Shown in pieces: positions 16,996 to 25,902 of a DNA stretch of 44,207 bases. The DNA is taken from assembly GCA_948470335.1 (NCBI GenBank), contig CAOKOL010000032.1, positions 1 through 44,207 of the forward strand, written 5' to 3'. A program made the position numbers and the translations under genes. This DNA is from an uncultured Lachnospiraceae bacterium (GTDB lineage Bacteria; Bacillota; Clostridia; Lachnospirales; Lachnospiraceae). Below the pieces are notes generated by a model. That model worked only from the letters and a program-made list of their open reading frames with translations, was not told the origin of the DNA and did not search any database. Numbering within the stretch: the first letter of the stretch is position 1; every line of letters starts with the position of its first letter.

Positions 16996-17985
16996 GTGGG
17001 TGAATTACGGGGAACGGAATGTTTGAACCAGTATGATCTGGAGGTCATTTCGTTAAAAAGAGGAAGAGGGGCAGTGATTTGTGAGACAGATCAGGGCATG
17101 ATGCTGCTGAAGCAGTGTGATGTGTCGGAGAAACGGATTCAATTTGAGGAAGAGGTTCTGTCCTGTCTGAAAAAAAATGAAGATATTTATGTAGATGATT
17201 ATAGAAGAACTGCCGGAGGCGAGCTGCTGGCAGCAGGGGCGGACGGCAGCAAATATCTGTTGAAGCATTGGTACGGAGGCGGCGAATGCGATATGCGCAG
17301 CCAGAGTGATATTCTGGCCGGCGTATGTCAGCTTGCGTCCCTTCATCTGAAACTGCGAAAGGTACTGCCGTCTCCTTTATGGGAACAGAAATCGGTGGAG
17401 CCGGCCCTTCTGGCCGCCGTATTGGAAAAGCGCAACCGGGAGTTCAGGAGAATCCGGAATTTTGTGAAACAGCGCCGGAAAAAGACGGATTTTGAATTGC
17501 TGTTTACCAGCTCTTTTGAGGAATTTTACGGCCAGGCGGCGCAGGCGGCGGAACAGATGGCGGAAATTTCGGAAAACCGGGAGCTTTTTCTTTGCCACGG
17601 CGACTATAACAATCATCATATTTTGATGGATGGGCAGCAGACAGCCATTACGGAATTTGGAAAAATGCATCTGGATGTGCAGATCTGGGATCTGTATCAT
17701 TTTATGAGAAAGGCGCTGGAAAAGCATAACTGGAACCTGCGTCTTGGGAAAGGGATGCTGGAAGCCTATGACCGGATTCTGCCTGTGAAAAAGGAAGAAC
17801 GGACGTATCTCTATCTGTTGTTTTTATATCCGGAAAAATATTGGAAACAGTTGAATTTTTATTATAATTCCAATAAAGCCTGGATTCCGGAGCGGAATGT
17901 GGAGAAGCTTCGGATTCTGATCAGGCAGCAGGAAAACCGCCAACAATTTATACGATTTTTGCAAATAAACAGTTCCATTTTATGA
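16996..17985 (+). CDS. CotS-family spore-coat kinase homologue
   Basis: This 329-residue protein has a kinase-like fold of the CotS/aminoglycoside-phosphotransferase type. The N-terminal lobe carries MLLKQC-type lysine residues. The catalytic loop is CHGDYNNHHIL (His201, Asp203), and the metal-binding DFG equivalent is changed to EFG in AITEFGKMHLDVQIWDL. CotS proteins are spore-coat or spore-cortex associated, so the gene suggests endospore formation; whether it phosphorylates anything is unknown. The start is GTG with AAGGAGGG at 16982-16989. It follows the decarboxylase by 111 bases. Confidence 0.75.
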   Translation: MGELRGTECLNQYDLEVISLKRGRGAVICETDQGMMLLKQCDVSEKRIQFEEEVLSCLKKNEDIYVDDYRRTAGGELLAAGADGSKYLLKHWYGGGECDMRSQSDILAGVCQLASLHLKLRKVLPSPLWEQKSVEPALLAAVLEKRNREFRRIRNFVKQRRKKTDFELLFTSSFEEFYGQAAQAAEQMAEISENRELFLCHGDYNNHHILMDGQQTAITEFGKMHLDVQIWDLYHFMRKALEKHNWNLRLGKGMLEAYDRILPVKKEERTYLYLLFLYPEKYWKQLNFYYNSNKAWIPERNVEKLRILIRQQENRQQFIRFLQINSSIL

Positions 17986-18059
17986 GATAATAAATTATAA
18001 TAAGAACAGCTATAGTCAATGCGGTAGAGCATAAAAATCCACAATATGCATTTTCGCAG

Positions 18060-18099
18060 TCCGGACCCGCCGGCCGTAAGAACAGGCGGGGCCGGATTT
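18060..18099 (+). terminator. GC-rich hairpin in front of the mutase gene
   Basis: TCCGG-A-CCCGCC pairs with GGCGGG-G-CCGGA and is followed by TTTT. It may end transcription from the CotS-like gene or attenuate a transcript starting at a TATAAT at 17996-18001. Confidence 0.6.
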
Positions 18100-18132
18100 T
18101 CGCGAATGCGTTATGATGTCGGGAGGTACGAA

Positions 18133-19860
18133 ATGGATTACAGAAAGATTTACGAGGCATGGCTTGCGGACCCTTACTTTGATGAGGGGACGAAAGCGGA
18201 ACTGAAAAGCATTGCCGGTGATGAGAATGAGATTAAGGAACGCTTTTACGCGGAACTGGAATTCGGCACGGCAGGTCTGAGAGGAATTATCGGCGCCGGG
18301 TTAAACCGGATGAATATTTATACGGTCAGAAAGGCGACCCAGGGCCTGGCCAACTATATTTTAAAGGTGGGAGCGGCGGACAGAGGCGTGGCCATCGCCT
18401 ATGATTCCAGACGGATGTCGCCGGAATTTGCGGATGAGGCGGCGCTGTGTCTGGCGGCCAACGGCATCAAGGCTTATGTGTTTGAGAGCCTGCGTCCCAC
18501 GCCGGAGCTGTCCTATGCGGTGCGTACGCTGAACTGTACCGCAGGCATCAATATCACGGCCAGCCATAATCCGCCGGAATATAACGGATACAAAGTATAC
18601 TGGGAGGACGGCGCGCAGATTACGCCTCCTCATGACACGGGTATTATGGCCGAAGTAAAGGCTGTTACGGATTTTAATACGGTTAAGACGATGGAAAAAG
18701 CGGCGGCTTTGGCCGCAGGGCTGTACCAGGTGATCGGAAAAGAAATAGACGATTCCTATATTGCGAAGCTGAAAGAACAGGTAAAAAATCCTGAAGCCAT
18801 CAGACAGGCGGGGAAGGATATCACCGTGGTCTACACGCCTCTCCACGGCACGGGAAATATTCCGGCCAGAAGAGTGATGAAAGAAATCGGCTTTGACAAT
18901 GTATATGTGGTACCGGAGCAGGAACTGCCGGACGGAGAATTTCCCACCGTCAGCTATCCGAATCCTGAGGCGGCGGAAGCCTTTGAACTGGCGTTGAAGC
19001 TGGCGAAGGAAAAGGATGCGGATCTGGTGCTGGCCACGGACCCGGATGCGGACCGTCTGGGCGTGTACGTGAAGGATACGAAAAGCGGCGAGTATATCAC
19101 GCTGACCGGAAATATGTCAGGCTGTCTGCTGGCAGAGTATGAAATCAGCCAGATTAAGGAGAAACAGGGCCTGCCTGCCGACGGCGCGCTGATTAAAACG
19201 ATTGTGACGTCCAATCTTGCGGACGCCATTGCAAAGCATTACGGAATCCGTCTGATCGAGGTGCTGACAGGCTTTAAATATATCGGACAGCAGATTCTCG
19301 GCTTTGAGAACAGCGGCAAAGGCACCTATCTGTTTGGGTTTGAGGAAAGCTACGGCTGCCTGATCGGAACCCACGCCAGAGATAAGGATGCGATCGTGGC
19401 CACCATGGCTCTGTGCGAGGCGGCGGCTTATTACAAGACGAAAAACATGACGCTGTGGGATGCCATGGTGGAGATGTATGAGCGGTACGGCTATTATAAA
19501 GATGATGTGAAGTCTGTTTCCCTGAAAGGCATCGAGGGTCTGGCTAAGATTCAGAGCATTATGGAGAACCTGAGAGGACAGTGCCCCGAAACCATCGGTG
19601 ATTACAAAGTGCTGTCTATGAGGGATTATAAGCTGGACAAGGTGACAGATCTGGCCACGGGACAGGTGACGGCGACCGGCCTGCCCGCTTCCAATGTAAT
19701 TTATTACGATTTAAGTGACGACGCCTGGCTTTGCGTACGTCCCTCCGGAACAGAACCGAAGATCAAGCTGTATTATGGCGTAAAAGGAATATCTCTGGAA
19801 GATGCGGCAGAGAAGTCCGCGGCGCTTGGAAACGTGGCGATGAAGCTTTTGGAGGTGTAG
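18133..19860 (+). CDS. pgcA: Phosphoglucomutase / phospho-sugar mutase
   Basis: This 575-residue alpha-D-phosphohexomutase interconverts glucose 1- and 6-phosphate, or mannose phosphates, for glycogen and cell-envelope precursors. The catalytic serine is in TASHNPPEYNGYK (Ser144), the metal-binding loop is DPDADRLG, the sugar-binding loop is GFEESYG, and the phosphate-binding loop near the end is RPSGTEPKIKLYY. The size matches Bacillus PgcA-type enzymes. I start at ATG 18133 (GGGAGG at 18121-18126); a longer reading from 18046 would cross the hairpin upstream. The gene appears to be monocistronic. Confidence 0.93.
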   Translation: MDYRKIYEAWLADPYFDEGTKAELKSIAGDENEIKERFYAELEFGTAGLRGIIGAGLNRMNIYTVRKATQGLANYILKVGAADRGVAIAYDSRRMSPEFADEAALCLAANGIKAYVFESLRPTPELSYAVRTLNCTAGINITASHNPPEYNGYKVYWEDGAQITPPHDTGIMAEVKAVTDFNTVKTMEKAAALAAGLYQVIGKEIDDSYIAKLKEQVKNPEAIRQAGKDITVVYTPLHGTGNIPARRVMKEIGFDNVYVVPEQELPDGEFPTVSYPNPEAAEAFELALKLAKEKDADLVLATDPDADRLGVYVKDTKSGEYITLTGNMSGCLLAEYEISQIKEKQGLPADGALIKTIVTSNLADAIAKHYGIRLIEVLTGFKYIGQQILGFENSGKGTYLFGFEESYGCLIGTHARDKDAIVATMALCEAAAYYKTKNMTLWDAMVEMYERYGYYKDDVKSVSLKGIEGLAKIQSIMENLRGQCPETIGDYKVLSMRDYKLDKVTDLATGQVTATGLPASNVIYYDLSDDAWLCVRPSGTEPKIKLYYGVKGISLEDAAEKSAALGNVAMKLLEV

Positions 19861-19922
19861 AGCGGGAAACTGCTTGGGTACGGTGTTTACTGTTTTTGTA
19901 AATAGTTGCTAGTATAATGGGG

Positions 19923-19966
19923 AAGAATCCTTGAAGGGGCGGTGCGTGCTTTTGAGGATTCTTTTT
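19923..19966 (+). terminator. Intrinsic terminator after the mutase gene
   Basis: AAGAATCCT, a long loop, then AGGATTCTTTTT. The 274-base gap around it (19861-20134) shows no gene. A TATAAT at 19913-19918 just upstream would give only a tiny transcript. Confidence 0.75.
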
Positions 19967-20134
19967 CAGCATACCGGACAGTTTTCCAGAAGAAACAGGG
20001 GAAGATGCGTTTTTATGGACTGTCGAACATATCCCGGCATCCCGCCATAAAACGATCTCCCCATCTGATGTATATATCCGCCCTGTTTTTCATATAATTC
20101 TATAAATACATTTGCAGAGGTTTATAAAATCATT

Positions 20135-20542
20135 ATGAAAAAGCGGATAAAAATAGTATGGATTCTGGCGGCGGCAATGGTTTTGCTGGCCGGCTGCGGC
20201 TCTGATGCCGGGGAGGAAAAAGTAAAAGATCTGGAATTTACCGTGGTGGAGGAAAAATCCATTCCCGGGGAGCTGGCGAAGCTGATCGAAGAGAAGAAAC
20301 TCAATGAATTCCGGCTTACCTATACGGATGACGAGAATCTGTATCTGGTTACAGGTTTTGGAGAGCAGGAGACAGGAGGCTACAGCATTTCCGTAAACGA
20401 ATGTTATCTGACGGAAACCTCCATAGTCTTTGACACCACGCTGTTAGGCCCTTCAAAAGATGAGACAGTGCAGCAGAAGCCATCTTATCCTTACATAGTC
20501 GTCAAGACGGAAAAAAGAGAAGAACCTGTTATATTCAAATAA
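20135..20542 (+). CDS. Small lipoprotein with a PrcB-like C-terminal domain
   Basis: This 135-residue protein has a lipoprotein signal: a basic start (MKKRIK), a hydrophobic core and the lipobox LLAGC with Cys at about residue 23. It should be anchored to the outer face of the cell membrane. The C-terminal part (about 55-125) with LYLVTGFGEQETGGYSISV and SYPYIVVKTE resembles the PrcB_C family, first noted in a treponemal protease complex. Its function is unknown. The ribosome site is weak (GCAGAGG, 14 bases off). A hairpin overlaps the stop codon. Confidence 0.75.
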   Translation: MKKRIKIVWILAAAMVLLAGCGSDAGEEKVKDLEFTVVEEKSIPGELAKLIEEKKLNEFRLTYTDDENLYLVTGFGEQETGGYSISVNECYLTETSIVFDTTLLGPSKDETVQQKPSYPYIVVKTEKREEPVIFK

Positions 20543-20567
20543 GGCTGCCACTTACGACAGCCTTATT
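20538..20567. terminator. Hairpin between the lipoprotein gene and hlyIII
   Basis: A perfect 10-base stem AATAAGGCTG/CAGCCTTATT overlaps the lipoprotein stop codon. The two flanking genes converge here. There is no clear T-run beyond the stem. Confidence 0.6.
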
Positions 20568-20586
20568 CCTGTGTAAAGACAGCCTG

Positions 20587-21252
20587 TCAGCGGATCGGCA
20601 TCACCGACACGAAACAGTACATCAGGATAAAATGACAGATACTTCCCCCCATTACAAAGAGGTGGAAAATCTCATGAGAGCCAAAGGTTTTATGAAGCTG
20701 GTTAAATACGGGAAGCTTCAGCGCATAAATGATGCCTCCGATGGTGTAGATAATACCTCCGGCCAGAAGCCATCCGAATGCGGCGGCGGAGAGGGCGTTT
20801 AAAATCTGGGTGAAGGCCAGCACGCATACCCAGCCCATACCGATGTACAGCAGGGAAGAAAACCATTTCGGACAGCCAATCCACAGCGCTTTGATCAGAA
20901 TGCCGGCGATGGCGATGCCCCATACCAGAATCAGAAGCCGCCGCCCTGTGGTACCGCCGATGGCGATCGCGCATACGGGCGTGTAAGTGCCGGCAATCAG
21001 GATAAAGATCATCATATGGTCGATTTTCCTGAGTATTTTATTCACCCGCTCGGAAATGTCCAGTGTGTGGTAAACCGTGCTGGCTCCGTAAAGTAAAATC
21101 ATGCTGACGATAAAAATCGCCAGACTGGCCATATGGATCGTATCCGGATTGTGAGTTGCTTTAATCAGCAGCGGCACTGCCGAGAAAACAGCCATAAGCC
21201 AGCCGATAAAATGAGTGATGGCGCTGCCCGGGTCTTTGATTTTCAGTCTCAT
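20587..21252 (-). CDS. Hemolysin III family membrane protein (TrhA/YqfA type)
   Basis: This 221-residue protein has seven predicted membrane helices and is related to eukaryotic PAQR receptors. Conserved segments are AITHFIGWLMA, LLYGASTVYHTL, RKIDHMMIFILIAGTYTP and, near the C-terminus, SHEIFHLFVMGGSICHF. Histidines in these segments form the metal site of the fold. Despite the name, a haemolytic role is doubtful; bacterial members affect membrane-lipid homeostasis. AGGAGG lies just upstream of the ATG. The gene is alone on its strand. Confidence 0.92.
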   Translation of the reverse strand: MRLKIKDPGSAITHFIGWLMAVFSAVPLLIKATHNPDTIHMASLAIFIVSMILLYGASTVYHTLDISERVNKILRKIDHMMIFILIAGTYTPVCAIAIGGTTGRRLLILVWGIAIAGILIKALWIGCPKWFSSLLYIGMGWVCVLAFTQILNALSAAAFGWLLAGGIIYTIGGIIYALKLPVFNQLHKTFGSHEIFHLFVMGGSICHFILMYCFVSVMPIR

Positions 21253-21354
21253 AACGCACCTCCTGGTAATTGAAAAAATATAATATAGTTTTTAATACTA
21301 TGTATAATCATATTAATAATATACCACAAATGAGAAAAAAAGCAAGGGGAAGTA

Positions 21355-21383
21355 TTGACTTTTTTCGGAAAGTCGGATAAATT
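21355..21383 (+). promoter_or_regulatory. Promoter upstream of the DEAD-box helicase
   Basis: TTGACT (21355-21360), a 17-base spacer and TAAATT (21378-21383). A start near 21390 is expected. The transcript would reach a terminator hairpin after about 35 bases. Confidence 0.6.
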
Positions 21384-21422
21384 ATATAAATATGTGTCTG
21401 CTGAACAGAGATTTTAAAGCCA

Positions 21423-21457
21423 AGAAGAGGCGCTGAGGAAGGTGCTTCTTCTCTTTT
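21423..21457 (+). terminator. Early terminator in the helicase leader
   Basis: An 11-base stem with three G-U pairs (AGAAGAGGCGC/GTGCTTCTTCT), an 8-base loop, then CTCTTTTT. Placed between promoter and gene, it could act as an attenuator or end a short RNA of about 70 bases. Confidence 0.75.
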
Positions 21458-21668
21458 TGTATCATAGGAAAGTTTTACGAATTCCCCCATGATACAGAAA
21501 GCTCTCCGGGCAGGATCACACAGCGGCAAAACAAAGGGCCGCAGAGTATTCACTCCGGTACACGAAAGAGTTAGATGAAAAAGTTTTGGATTTTACAGAT
21601 TCGTTTTTATCGACATAAAGCTTTTGATATGCAGGATTTACAGAACAGAAAGGAAATGGAAATCAATA

Positions 21669-23276
21669 TTGGAAACAGTGAATTTTGAACAATTGGAACT
21701 TAGCGAACCGATTTTGCGGGCAGTGACCGAGATGGGATTTGAGGAGGCGTCTCCGATTCAGGCAAAGGCGATTCCCGCGCAGATGGAGGGGCTGGATATT
21801 ATCGGACAGGCCCAGACCGGCACAGGAAAGACGGCAGCATTCGGTATTCCCTTATTGCAGAAGATAGACCCGGAAAATAAAAAATTTCAGGCGATTATCC
21901 TCTGCCCTACCAGAGAACTGGCAATCCAGGTATCGGACGAAATCCGTAAGCTGTCTAAGTTTATGGCAGGAATCAAGGTGCTGCCTGTATACGGCGGCCA
22001 GGATATTACCAAGCAGATCCGTTCTCTGAAAATGGGCGTTCAGATTATCGTGGGGACGCCGGGGCGCGTGATGGACCATATGAGACGGCATACGATTAAG
22101 CTGGAACATATCCATACGGTAGTGCTGGATGAAGCGGACGAGATGCTGAATATGGGATTCAGGGACGACATCGAGACGATTCTGCGGGATACGCCGGCGG
22201 AGCGTCAGACGGTTATGTTTTCTGCTACCATGCCAAGAGAGATTATGGAGATCGCCAAAACCTATCAGCACACGCCGGTGGTGGTAAAGGTGGTAAAAAA
22301 AGAACTGACCGTACCGAAGATCGAACAGTATTATTATGAAGTAAAGAGCAAGAACAAGCTGGAAGTGCTCTGCCGTCTTCTGGATATGTACTCCCCCCAT
22401 CTGTCTCTGATTTTCTGCAATACCAAGCGTCAGGTAGACGAACTGGTGACAAACCTGCAGGGACGGGGGTATTTTGCGGAGGGCCTTCACGGCGATATGA
22501 AACAGAGTCTGCGCGACCGGGTAATGGCAGGCTTCCGCAGCGGCGCCACGGAGATTCTGGTGGCTACCGACGTGGCGGCCAGAGGCATCGACGTGGATGA
22601 CGTGGAAGCGGTATTCAATTATGACATTCCCCAGGATGAGGAATATTATGTACACCGGATCGGCCGTACCGGCCGGGCAGGCAGAGACGGCCGGGCATTC
22701 TCCCTGGTGATTGGCCGGGAAATGTATAAATTAAAGGATATTATGCGTTACTGCAAGACCAAGATTTATGCACAGCCGATTCCGTCTCTGAATGACGTGA
22801 CCCAGATTAAGGTGGAGAAGACGCTGGACCGTATGACCGAGATTGTTCAGGAAAATAATCTGAGCAGCTATGTCAATATGATTGAGGAGCGGATTAACAA
22901 AGAGGATTATACGGCCATGGACTTGGCGGCAGCGTTTTTAAAGGCATCTATGGGTGCTGAGATGGAGGAAATCCAGGAAGACCACCGCGGAAAACGCCGT
23001 TATGACCGTGACCGGGATACGGGCGCGGAGGAAGGCATGGTCCGCCTGTTTATCAATATCGGAAAACGCCAGAACATCCGCCCCGGCGACATCCTGGGCG
23101 CCATCGCCGGAGAGGCCAATATTCCCGGCAAGGTGGTGGGAAGCATTGATATGTATGATAAGTTTTCCTTTGTGGAAGTGCCCTATGCCTATGTAAACGA
23201 CGTGCTGAGCGCCATGCATAATATTAAGATTAAGGGGAAACCGGTGAATATTGAGCCTGCGTCGGGAAGACGGTAG
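21669..23276 (+). CDS. DEAD-box RNA helicase with DbpA-type RNA-binding tail
   Basis: This roughly 535-residue ATP-dependent RNA helicase of the CshA/DeaD type acts in ribosome assembly, RNA turnover and cold adaptation. It has the Q motif EEASPIQAKAIP, Walker A AQTGTGKT (residues 48-55), DEAD (154-157), SAT (185-187), VATDVAARGIDVD and YVHRIGRTGRAGR. The C-terminal about 75 residues (VRLFINIGKRQNIRPGDI, IPGKVVGSIDMYDKFSFVEV) form the RNA-binding domain of DbpA. No ATG fits: a TTG at 21669 follows GAAAGGAAA, so it is the best start; the frame is open from 21624 and other non-ATG starts are possible. The long leader with a terminator suggests control after initiation. Confidence 0.9.
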   Translation: METVNFEQLELSEPILRAVTEMGFEEASPIQAKAIPAQMEGLDIIGQAQTGTGKTAAFGIPLLQKIDPENKKFQAIILCPTRELAIQVSDEIRKLSKFMAGIKVLPVYGGQDITKQIRSLKMGVQIIVGTPGRVMDHMRRHTIKLEHIHTVVLDEADEMLNMGFRDDIETILRDTPAERQTVMFSATMPREIMEIAKTYQHTPVVVKVVKKELTVPKIEQYYYEVKSKNKLEVLCRLLDMYSPHLSLIFCNTKRQVDELVTNLQGRGYFAEGLHGDMKQSLRDRVMAGFRSGATEILVATDVAARGIDVDDVEAVFNYDIPQDEEYYVHRIGRTGRAGRDGRAFSLVIGREMYKLKDIMRYCKTKIYAQPIPSLNDVTQIKVEKTLDRMTEIVQENNLSSYVNMIEERINKEDYTAMDLAAAFLKASMGAEMEEIQEDHRGKRRYDRDRDTGAEEGMVRLFINIGKRQNIRPGDILGAIAGEANIPGKVVGSIDMYDKFSFVEVPYAYVNDVLSAMHNIKIKGKPVNIEPASGRR

Positions 23277-23383
23277 GGGCTGTCCGTGTTATGATGGTCT
23301 GATTAAAAATTACCGGAAGTGTATCTGGAAACGGAAACTTTAAGGTTATAAATAACGAGATGAAGTATCAGTACGGGGTGGTT

Positions 23384-24175
23384 TCAAACCACCCCGCTCC
23401 AGATCAGCCCCGCCTGTTCTTTCAGGGCGTCGAACTCCTCATCTGACATTTCATAAATTTTATCAGCGTCAATCAATTCTCTGGATGGCAAATAATATAT
23501 TTCCCTTTTTGTCGGATGATATCCTGTGTCCGGGTCAAAATTTTGGTCATAGATATCATGATCGATACGTATAAAGCTTTCCCGGTATGTTGAAAAGTCA
23601 CCGTGGAATATACTGCTCCAAATGGTTTTATAGTAGCAGAAGTAGACGACGGTCACGTCTTCTCCGTTCCGGCTGATCGTCCTGCACCGGGCGACGGAGC
23701 CTGCATTGTTAATTCCCCGGCAGGCAAGCTGAACGATCTCAGTTTGTTCATATTTTCCCTCTAAAAAGTCGTTGGTTTGTTCAAAGGTTAAATCATCCAG
23801 CGTTTTCATAAAAGTACTTCCGTCCTCTACGACACCAAATACTGCCTGAACCGGTTCCACAAACATACGGTTTGAATCAAAGGGAAGGGGAAATTCATAA
23901 ATCATTGCGAAGAGAATCAGTCCGGTCAGTATTACGCAGGTGGATACGGCGGCGGCGATGATTCTGTTCCGTATCTTTTTCTTTAGCTTTATCAGCGGGT
24001 CGATATCTTTTTCCTCCGGCGGTATATCCCGGGAAACGGCAGCTCTCAGATGTTCATAAACTCTGCGGCAGTTTTCACATTCCGCCAGATGCTTTCGGAT
24101 ATCCCCGGCGGTTTCTTCGCTGGTCAGTCCGTCGGCATAATTGGACAGCAGCTCTTTTACAATACTGCATTTCAT
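23384..24175 (-). CDS. Zinc-finger anti-sigma factor 2
   Basis: This 263-residue membrane protein has an N-terminal zf-HC2 domain with Cys3 and the motif His29-X3-Cys33-X2-Cys36, one membrane helix at about residues 72-93 and an extracellular C-terminal domain (about 94-263) ending DEEFDALKEQAGLIWSGVV. It is a clear paralogue of the gene upstream, with the same layout and the same tail. It is third in the sigma factor operon after a gap of 126 bases, and AGGAGGG precedes the ATG. Such proteins hold the sigma factor at the membrane until a signal arrives. The sensing role of the outer domain is inferred. Confidence 0.83.
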   Translation of the reverse strand: MKCSIVKELLSNYADGLTSEETAGDIRKHLAECENCRRVYEHLRAAVSRDIPPEEKDIDPLIKLKKKIRNRIIAAAVSTCVILTGLILFAMIYEFPLPFDSNRMFVEPVQAVFGVVEDGSTFMKTLDDLTFEQTNDFLEGKYEQTEIVQLACRGINNAGSVARCRTISRNGEDVTVVYFCYYKTIWSSIFHGDFSTYRESFIRIDHDIYDQNFDPDTGYHPTKREIYYLPSRELIDADKIYEMSDEEFDALKEQAGLIWSGVV

Positions 24176-24301
24176 GGCAAAATCCCTCCTAAATGATTGT
24201 TCCGTAGCTCCCTTACGTGAGATGTATGGAAAATTGTCAGCGGATATTTTTATCTGCTTACTATTTTTCGTCGTTGGTACGGTCCGTTGCTGCTTCATTT
24301 T

Positions 24302-25093
24302 TCAGATTACCCCGCTCCAGACCAGTGTGGCCTTTTCCCGCAGTGCGTCAAATTCCTCATCCGACAGTTTGCCCAGCCTGTCCATATTTCTCATGGGCAG
24401 ATAATAAATCTCCCGCATTTCAGGCTCGTATGTTTCCTGATAATCCGAACCGCCGTAAATATCTCCGCCGCTTGTCCAGCCATTGCCCGGATGCCCGTTG
24501 TCTTTGAAGAACAGGATATCCCACAGCGTTTTTGTGGAGCAATAATAGATGACCCGGATCTTCTCACCATTCCGGTAAATGACTCTGCTTTCGGAAGGAA
24601 TCCGGCAGGTGCGGTCTATGCCGCGGCATGTCAGGCGTATCATGTCGATGGTTTCATAGTTTCCGGCCAATACCTCTTTCTTATCCTCAAAATTCAACTG
24701 ATCCAGGTCAGTCCAGTGAAAGAACCCATTGTGATTGGTAATGAGAGCAGCCTGGTAAATTTCTGCGGACATATGGTCAGGGTCATAGGGAATCGGGATG
24801 TCATAATTGATCGCGAAAATGGTAAAGCCTGCCAGAAGAACGGTCAGCAGGATACAGGCTAAAATAGCTGTTCTGGCATATTTCCGCCGTGCTGCCGTCC
24901 GCAGTTTTTTGAGAAAATCAATGTTTTTTTGCTCCGGAGGCGTCTCCGGCGGGATTGCCGCCGACATCTGTCCGTAAACGGTACGGCAGTCTTCACAGTC
25001 TTCCAGATGCTTTTTCACATCCTCCGCCGTTTCCCTGCCGGTCAGGCCGTCGATGTAATTGGGCAGCAGGTCTTTTACGATATAGCATTTCAT
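24302..25093 (-). CDS. Zinc-finger anti-sigma factor 1
   Basis: This 263-residue protein has the zf-HC2 motif with Cys3, His29, Cys33 and Cys36 at the same positions as its neighbour, a membrane helix at about 75-96, and an outer domain ending DEEFDALREKATLVWSGVI. Its ATG overlaps the stop codon of the sigma factor gene (ATGA), a sign of translational coupling and of a sigma/anti-sigma pair. The outer domains of the two paralogues diverge in the middle (FHWTDLDQLNFEDKKEVLAG here), so they may sense different things or act together. Confidence 0.87.
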   Translation of the reverse strand: MKCYIVKDLLPNYIDGLTGRETAEDVKKHLEDCEDCRTVYGQMSAAIPPETPPEQKNIDFLKKLRTAARRKYARTAILACILLTVLLAGFTIFAINYDIPIPYDPDHMSAEIYQAALITNHNGFFHWTDLDQLNFEDKKEVLAGNYETIDMIRLTCRGIDRTCRIPSESRVIYRNGEKIRVIYYCSTKTLWDILFFKDNGHPGNGWTSGGDIYGGSDYQETYEPEMREIYYLPMRNMDRLGKLSDEEFDALREKATLVWSGVI

Positions 25094-25584
25094 TGGGATC
25101 CCTCCATTTCCTCGATCATTTTCTTTTTGGCCCGGTAGAAGGTAACTCTGGTCCAGTTTTCGGTTTTGCCCAGGATGTCGCCGATTTCGGCGAAGGAAAA
25201 TTCGCCGGTCAGCCGCATATGGACCACCTCCCGCATCGGCTCCGGCAGGGAGTGGATAGCCCGGTAAAGCGCAGCTTTTTCCATGCGTAAAAGGACGGTT
25301 TTTTCCGGCGATTCTTCACTGGGGATATCATCCGTGAGAGCAACCGATTTTTGCCGGGCGTGTTTTTCCAGCCATTGATACCAGAGATGCCTGGCGATCT
25401 GGCAAAGCCATACCGACAGCTTGCAGCTTCCGTCATAATTGCCGATGGTTTTCATGGCACGGAAAAAGGTTTCCTGGGTCAGTTCCTCCGCCAGATCCTC
25501 ATCGTGGGAAAGGCTTAAAAGAAACCGATACACGTCCCGCGCGTGCCGGGTATAGGCTTTTTCGATGTCATTCAGGGCTGTCAC
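25090..25584 (-). CDS. ECF-type RNA polymerase sigma factor
   Basis: This 164-residue sigma-70 family protein of extracytoplasmic-function type has only regions 2 and 4. Region 2 is seen in YRFLLSLSHDEDLAEELTQE and the -10-binding segment KLSVWLCQIARHLWYQW. Region 4 holds the HTH LPEPMREVVHMRLTGEFSFA with IGDILGKTENWTRVTFYRAKK. It leads an operon with two anti-sigma paralogues. AGGAGGTGAC sits before the ATG. An ECF-like promoter lies about 100 bases upstream, so the factor probably transcribes its own operon. Confidence 0.93.
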   Translation of the reverse strand: MTALNDIEKAYTRHARDVYRFLLSLSHDEDLAEELTQETFFRAMKTIGNYDGSCKLSVWLCQIARHLWYQWLEKHARQKSVALTDDIPSEESPEKTVLLRMEKAALYRAIHSLPEPMREVVHMRLTGEFSFAEIGDILGKTENWTRVTFYRAKKKMIEEMEGSQ

Positions 25585-25680
25585 CTCCTTTGTGCTGGTT
25601 GCTGTGATATTGTTTTCACAGTACGGATGGCCATATGGCTGCTGCCCGTAAGGGTAGTCGTATCATGTCAGTTACTTATA

Positions 25681-25707
25681 TATCCGAAAAAAAGGGATTT
25701 CGTTACA
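25681..25707 (-). promoter_or_regulatory. Candidate ECF-type promoter of the sigma operon
   Basis: On the minus strand TGTAAC (25707-25702), 15 bases, then CGGATA (25686-25681). This resembles the AAC-rich -35 and CG-containing -10 used by ECF factors such as SigW. It fits autoregulation. Confidence 0.55.
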
Positions 25708-25746
25708 GGGAAAAATATTTTTTTATGGAAGAAGTTTTCCTGAACG

Positions 25747-25793
25747 AAAGAATCCCCAAAAGCGGTTGGATGCATTCAGGGATTCTTTCTTTG
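25747..25793. terminator. Terminator downstream of the His-rich gene
   Basis: A perfect 10-base stem AAAGAATCCC/GGGATTCTTT with CTTTG after it. On the minus strand the 3' side reads GGGATTCTTTCG, so it can end the His-rich transcript. Confidence 0.72.
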
Positions 25794-25902
25794 CTATTCA
25801 GGTGTTGCTGTTCCGTAAAGTATGCTGTCAGGTATGAAGTGAGTAACAACATACTTTTTGCGAAACGGTTCAAAGATATCAGGTTTCGTCATTTGTGTCG
25901 GG

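Larger units (their letters stand above)
21253..21668 (+). other. Leader region of the DEAD-box helicase gene
   Basis: This 416-base AT-rich gap has no convincing gene. It holds a promoter at 21355-21383 and an intrinsic terminator about 40-70 bases downstream of it, followed by roughly 200 bases of leader before the helicase start. The first 60 bases contain TATAAT-like sequence that probably serves hlyIII on the other strand. Confidence 0.6.
25585..25902. other. Intergenic region between sigma operon and His-rich gene
   Basis: This 318-base gap has no gene that I can support. It contains the ECF-like promoter at 25681-25707 (minus strand) and a terminator hairpin at 25747-25788 that serves the DNA between the two minus-strand units. 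Confidence 0.6.
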
